Of a stretch of DNA of 64,000 nucleotides, positions 60,201 to 64,000 are shown in pieces. The position numbers and the translations under genes were made by a program. The notes beneath the pieces are model-generated. The model searched no databases. It had not been told where the DNA came from and saw only the letters and a list, made by a program, of their open reading frames with translations. Positions within the stretch are counted from its first letter, which is position 1, and every line of letters starts with the position of its first letter. This stretch comes from Pachyseris speciosa (lineage: Eukaryota > Cnidaria > Anthozoa > Scleractinia > Pachyseridae): assembly GCA_016490735.1 (NCBI GenBank), contig JAEMWC010000057.1, forward strand, positions 1,218,501-1,282,500. The letters run 5' to 3'.

Positions 60201-63200
60201 TTTAAGTGTGGGACACCTGTGGTATCACACACCAAATGAATGTCATCGGGTTGTAAGTCTGTTAATGCTAATGAGTTGCAAAGTTTGCAGTGCACTGTGG
60301 ACAGTGTATCCCACACATGTACCATTTGGGTACCTATTTTGTTTCACTGTGACATAAACAGCTTTTAATTTACGTGCAAGTGACTTGACATAATAACATA
60401 TAAAAGGGAAATATGTCAATTTTTGTAGATCATACATATTTGAAAAGCTTCTTCCTTGATCTCGATCTTCAGAATGATAAACTTGTTGTTATGTAAAGTG
60501 ATTGATTTACTAAAGTATTTGTCTTGTTTTTAAAACGTAAAAAAATATAAAAAATTTTTCCTGTACTCAGAGCACAATTAAAAGACTTTAAAAAAGTGGA
60601 ATATTTCGTTCGGATCAACCGAACTTCGTCAGCCACGGTTGATCGGTTGATCCAAACGAAATATTCCACTTTTTTAAAGTCTTTTAATTGTACTCTGAGT
60701 ACAGAAAAAAAAAATTTATTTTTTATTTTTTTTAGGTTTTAAAATCATGATTCTAGAGCAGGAAAACAATATTTTTGATTCTATTTGTCTTGTTGTTTTT
60801 GCAGTCGCCATACCATCATTGTTTGAGTTGTCAATGAAAGTGTTAATTGAAAATATTGATGGTATGTACAAATTTTACTTTGTGATCCACATCTTTGTGA
60901 CTCATTTGTTAGACAAAAGATTAACTCAGCTATCAAATCAATTTTTATAAGACCTTTTACAAATTAATATTAAACAGAAATCTTTGAAATGAGATTTGGA
61001 TACTACAGTAATAGAGTGCTATAGTAAAGGAAAACCTTTGTTTCTCATTGTTAGTCCAAGAAGAAATGAGACATAATAATAATGGATTAATTACAAAATG
61101 ACAAACATAAGAAGGGAGTGTATAACCACAGTAACAAAGCATGTTAAGATTGACAGATTTTTTGGAATAGCTCTACTTTCTAAGAATTTCTTTGATGCTG
61201 TACCACAAGTAAAAAAAATTGTGAACGAAAAATGGTAAATAGAATTCATTGGTACTTTCCTATCTTGTGAAAATATTTTACACAATCATTTGGCAAAAAA
61301 AAAAACAACAACAACAGTGTTATACATTCTGTAACTTGTTACTCCTGCCAGTTTCTTATGTCAGAATGTAGTAAATTTATCAGAATTACCATAGTAGCAA
61401 TTAGTGCAATAAAAAAGCCCTGCAGAGAGTTTAAAGCCACTGCATTTTAATATTGTAAAGGAAACCATAATGTTTATTCAACTTTTATGTTTTAAGCTCT
61501 TGATGACACTGGTGGAGTCCCCTATGATATTCTTCAGCCAGTTCTGGAGAAGTAAGTTTTTATATTTAATTTCGAGGTTTTGAAGGGAAAGGGGGGAAGT
61601 TAGAGCACTCGGCAAATAGCCTGACTTCTGGCTGTACATTTATAATATTATTGTGGTCTCATTCACTCAGAAGCCCTTCAAGCTAATCCAGCCAGGCTGA
61701 CCACATGCTGGCAGAGATAGACTACCACACCGGGGACTATGTCCCCTACTCTTTTCAAACAGTGTGTGGGTTCTTTAACGTCTCGCAGACATATACTAAA
61801 CTATTTTTTATTAAAATAAATTATCCTTTTTTCTTATTATTTATTTTATGATAATCACTGATAAATATGAATACAATATATAAAATTATTATCATATTAG
61901 TATAATTGTTATTATTATTGTTGTTAGTAGTAATAGCAGTAGTAGCAGCAGCAGTAGCAGTAGCTGTAGTGGTGGTGGTAGTGGTAGTGATAGTGGTAGT
62001 GGCAGAGGTAGAAGTAACTAGTAGTGTTGTTGTTCTTGAACATCATTATTATTATTGACAATAGGTTTATTGTTATTCTACGGCACCCTTATCCGTCTTT
62101 CTTTTGTTTGTTTTTCTCAGGTGTACTCCCCAACAACTCTTACATCTGGAGGAATGCAACCCAGTAAGTTGATTTATTCCTCTGAATCTGTCTTGTTGTC
62201 ATGAAAGTGGTTTATTATAGATATAAATGAGCGTACAAGGAGAATAGATTCAAATCTGAATTCTCTACAGTTTGAGTCATGTTTTACCACCACTTGAAGT
62301 GAACAAGATATATACCAGTAAATATGTTCATGACATGAGTTGTCAGTCTCTTTATAAAGCATCGTAACTGAAGACCCCACTTTTTGCCAAGAACTGATGA
62401 TAGAAACTTGTGAGCAAATAACTGTGTCAGTTTTGAAAGCACAACCTTGATTTCACATTTCACTACAGTCAAGCTAAGTTACAAACAGTTATTTTTATTT
62501 TTCATGGTTAATTGATCACTTAAAATAAACAATTTTTTTTGTCATGTAGAGCAGGATGGAGGTCAGGGGGGACTGAAGTTTACATGGTAAACTTGTAATT
62601 ATTTTTATCTACTTTTGATTTTTACAGTATTTCATTGAAGATACAGAGCCTTTGTGGGAAAAACACTGCTTCAGAGAGTTTAAAGGAAAAAAACCTGAAC
62701 AAAATCAATCTTGGAGGGAGTTGTACATGGTAAGTGACCAACTTCTGAATTCTCTTTACCATCGAAAGAGTTTTGAAGCCAGAAAATTAAAAGCAAAGTA
62801 AGGGTTCATAATGACATGTTTTGGGATGGGTCAAAATATAAAGATTCTAAAGGGTGTGAGTGAATGTAACAATACATACAAACTAAATACATAACAAAAT
62901 ACATAGTTTACATGCCCCGATGGCATTTATTTTTGCCCCTGGCATTTATTTTGAATTCACAACTTTATTTTGGAAGCAACAAAACTCAAAACCTTGAAAA
63001 CTTAATTTGCAGAGGTACATGTAGAGCTCTTTCATGAATTTTTTCATTTATTTTGTTTTCTTAATATCAGGAAAATTGTGAGAATTAAAAGATGTGACTG
63101 GAGTAACTTTTATTAATATTGATTATAATGCAAAACATGCATTGCAATTCCAGAAAATGTCCCCCCCTCCCCTCCCTTCCCCTTCATTCCCCCCTTAACG

Positions 63201-63751
63201 AGGCCCTGCCAGGGTAAATTCCGACAAGCAACATGGCCCAAAAAGTAGCGAAAACACATAAAATGAAATCCCAAGGAGAGACATCAGCCCTGGCAAAATT
63301 CCAACAGTGAAATCAAGGCCAAGAATTAGCAATTTAAACACCGATATGGGAGATTTCAGACAAGTGACATGGGAACCCCCCCTGGCAGTAACCCTCACAT
63401 TCTAGATCAAATGGAATTTGGAAATGTTGGTTTTTGCGGAGAGGGATAGACTGGAGTATCGGGAGAAAAACGTCTTGGAGCATAGATTGATCCTACCATG
63501 AACCACATGAACACCATGAACCACATGACACTGAGTCTGGGAATCAAACCCGGGCCACATTATTCCGAGGCGAGTCCTCTTACCACTGCACCATCCCTGC
63601 TCCCCCAAGCATCTTAACTGAGTAACTAAAAAGTGAATTGAGTGAGTGAGTGAATGTATGTTTACTTTCCAGAAAAATGAACAAGAAAGGGAAGAAAGGC
63701 TGAAAAAAATAAATGAGAAAATCTCTGCTAATCAAAGAGCAAAAAAACCTG
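54512..63751 (+). CDS. ELOA: Elongin A (transcription elongation factor SIII subunit), 5' part
   Basis: Exons: 54512-54583, 54779-54835, 56045-56341, 57948-58203, 59231-59317, 60805-60861, 61497-61551, 62121-62163, 62628-62729, 63673-63751, continuing past the window. All junctions agree in phase (0,0,0,0-1,1,1,1-2,2-0,0,0-1). The N terminus MSSLERFVQKIHKKLNNE, then RLQITLDILKATGIGRAVNR and LVRKWKELLKHE, is a TFIIS N-terminal/LW domain. Lys-rich linker exons follow, then FSGRR, VAIPSLFELSMKVLIENID (BC-box region), GGVPYDILQPVLEKCTPQQL, LWEKHCFREFKG and SWRELYMKNEQEREERL, the elongin A homology region. Elongin A joins Elongin B/C to stimulate RNA polymerase II elongation and acts with Cullin 5 in ubiquitylating stalled polymerase. 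In the BC-box (S/T-L-x3-C) the Cys position reads Ser (SLFELS). Confidence 0.92.
54836..56044 (+). other. Elongin A intron 2
   Basis: No supported gene or element; the frame at 55102-55350 has no motif. Confidence 0.5.
56625..56908 (+). mobile_element. LINE 3' end in an Elongin A intron
   Basis: Coding remnant APKLWNNLPIHMRNAPFTD, then VFETRLKTFLFNS and a stop, the conserved C terminus of CR1/L2-like LINEs. A short AT-rich 3' UTR and (ATT)n tail follow (56871-56908). Confidence 0.75.
57111..57229. repeat. 119-bp perfect palindrome from a PLE end
   Basis: 58-bp arms with a 3-bp centre (AAT). The arm sequence (TTTATCAACGGAGTTGATAA, CACCGTACAGGGATTCG) is the same as 63833-63886, where it adjoins a hammerhead-like core. 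Confidence 0.85.
57429..57665. mobile_element. Fold-back MITE with 9-bp TSD (Mutator-like), copy 2
   Basis: Same family as 13601-13833: TAGCCTGCATCGCAGACG start, AACAAAAGGCTTTTGTT centre, CAGGCTA end. Target duplication ATACAGTTC at 57420-57428 and 57666-57674. Arms are more diverged than in copy 1, so this insertion is older. Confidence 0.85.
57754..57911. mobile_element. Small fold-back MITE
   Basis: CAGGTAAAAGTTCAATTCAGG is inverted as CCTGAATTTAATTTTTACCTG. Inner arms share TTAACCTAGGTTGA and CTAGCCCTAAT. About 158 bp, in the intron before exon 4 of Elongin A. Confidence 0.6.
58204..59230 (+). other. Elongin A intron 4
   Basis: AT-rich with no supported gene or repeat family. Confidence 0.5.
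59886..60188. mobile_element. MITE with TAAGCYGCTGTTACACG TIRs
   Basis: AAGCTGCTGTTACACGTTGA at the left is matched in inverse by TCAACGTGTAACAGCGGCTT at the right. Internal partial repeats of TGTTACANGGTG and GTGAAACTTG occur. Target duplication not resolved. Confidence 0.6.
60206..60332 (-). repeat. Interspersed repeat, copy 2
   Basis: Inverse copy of 39045-39170 (AATGTCATCGGGTTGTAAG, GAGTTGCAAAGTTTGCAG, GTGGACAGTGTATCCCA). Internal sequence is well conserved; family unknown. Confidence 0.7.
60560..60705. repeat. PLE-type inverted repeat
   Basis: CTGTACTCAGAGCACAATTA and AAGTGGAATATTTCGTT on the left are inverted on the right (AACGAAATATTCCACTT, TAATTGTACTCTGAGTACAG), about 65-bp arms. 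Confidence 0.8.
60600..60636 (-). ncRNA. Hammerhead-ribozyme-like core
   Basis: Minus strand: CTGACGA (60626-60632), perfect 6-bp stem II GTTCGG/CCGAAC with loop TTGAT, then CGAAAT (60603-60608). Only the left arm of the surrounding inverted repeat has a full core. Stems I and III unverified. Confidence 0.5.
61552..62120 (+). other. Elongin A intron 7
   Basis: AT-rich with an imperfect (AGT/AGC/GGT)n tract at about 61925-62020. No gene supported. Confidence 0.5.
62730..63409 (+). other. Elongin A intron 9, left part
   Basis: No supported gene. Includes a C-rich tract at about 63160-63196. Confidence 0.5.
63410..63605 (-). mobile_element. tRNA-headed SINE, family 3
   Basis: Minus strand: GATGGTGCAGTGGTAAGAGG (A-box-like) and GGGTTTGATTCCC (B-box-like) form the head (63534-63604), followed by a body of about 120 bp. 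Lies in Elongin A intron 9 close to the acceptor of exon 10. Confidence 0.5.
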
Positions 63752-63832
63752 GTAAGTTTGGGTGGCCAGAAATGTGCCTTTTATTGATCATGATTTGTGC
63801 AGGAATTTGGGATACCTTTCAAAAACTTAAAA

Positions 63833-63847
63833 TTTGGTTTATCAACG

Positions 63848-63878
<31 letters not shown>

Positions 63879-64000
63879 GGATTCGATTAGCTGATGTTTC
63901 GAGCATTAGCTCTTCGTCGGAGCGAATCGAGGAATTGTGGGTTGTGTATGGTTTATATACAGAAAATGGAGCTACGCTATTGGTGGTAGGGTTAGATACA
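63833..64000 (-). mobile_element. Penelope-like element terminal repeat, cut by the window edge
   Basis: Minus strand: CCGACGA (63914-63920), stem II GAGC/GCTC with loop TAAT, then GAAAC (63896-63900) and ATCAGC, a hammerhead-like core. It adjoins the sequence found as a palindrome at 57111-57229. The rest of the element lies beyond the window. Confidence 0.6.
63894..63922 (-). ncRNA. Hammerhead-ribozyme-like core in a PLE end
   Basis: CCGACGA-AGAGC-TAAT-GCTC-GAAAC on the minus strand. The C-x-GA-x-GA and GAAA core positions match hammerheads (with C in place of U at position 4). Stem I and III pairing not verified. Confidence 0.5.

Larger units (their letters stand above)
59318..60804 (+). 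other. Elongin A intron 5
   Basis: Holds a (TTAA)n-type tract near 59605, a TIR element at 59886-60188, an interspersed repeat at 60206-60332 and a PLE-type inverted repeat with a hammerhead-like core near 60560-60705. Confidence 0.6.

Overview
This is a 64-kb window of an AT-rich, intron-rich animal genome, most likely a stony coral or close anthozoan relative. That call is an inference. It rests on the PAN/EGF/sushi/discoidin extracellular gene, Penelope-like elements (PLEs) with GIY-YIG domains, CR1-like LINEs, tRNA-headed SINEs and dense fold-back elements. No database search was possible. Splice sites come from consensus dinucleotides plus phase agreement. There are no bacterial features.

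Two host genes can be followed with good support, both on the + strand. The first (2844..44158) is a secreted mosaic protein: PAN/apple, three EGF modules, two sushi (CCP) modules, a discoidin (F5/8 type C) domain split over two exons, and a terminal exon with two Tudor/Agenet-like SH3-type modules. Its exon phases agree throughout. The second sushi exon is interrupted by a 448-bp SINE. The second gene is Elongin A (from 54512, running off the right edge): ten exons carry the TFIIS N-terminal/LW domain, a basic linker and the elongin A homology/BC-box region. Between them lies a frameshifted class A GPCR on the - strand (44948..45861).

The 21-kb first intron of the mosaic gene holds much of the novelty. 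There are two copies of an element encoding a Crypton-like tyrosine recombinase with an N-terminal zinc finger and C-terminal Myb/SANT domain. One is intact (19510..21231) and one decayed (4243..5851). In both, a roughly 370-bp array of GGAAC/GTTCC palindromes lies upstream. Also here are a multi-exon, decayed SF3/AAA+-type helicase gene (- strand, about 6130..9862), a 5'-truncated LINE split by a TTAA-flanked MITE, and fold-back arrays built from CGGATTTC-type units.

The intron between EGF3 and sushi 1 (26344..39231) carries a 3-kb fold-back element, a 1.6-2-kb repeat in two direct copies (one holding a hAT-like MITE whose empty site is seen in the other), PLE and LINE fragments and a second SINE family. 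The 44-54 kb interval holds three PLE reverse-transcriptase segments (two tandem, one inverted) and a near-perfect inverted dimer of a PLE 3' end with GIY-YIG domains and hammerhead-like ribozyme cores. Elongin A introns contain a LINE tail, several fold-back MITEs and more hammerhead-like PLE ends. Most remaining open frames are simple-repeat translations or chance frames.
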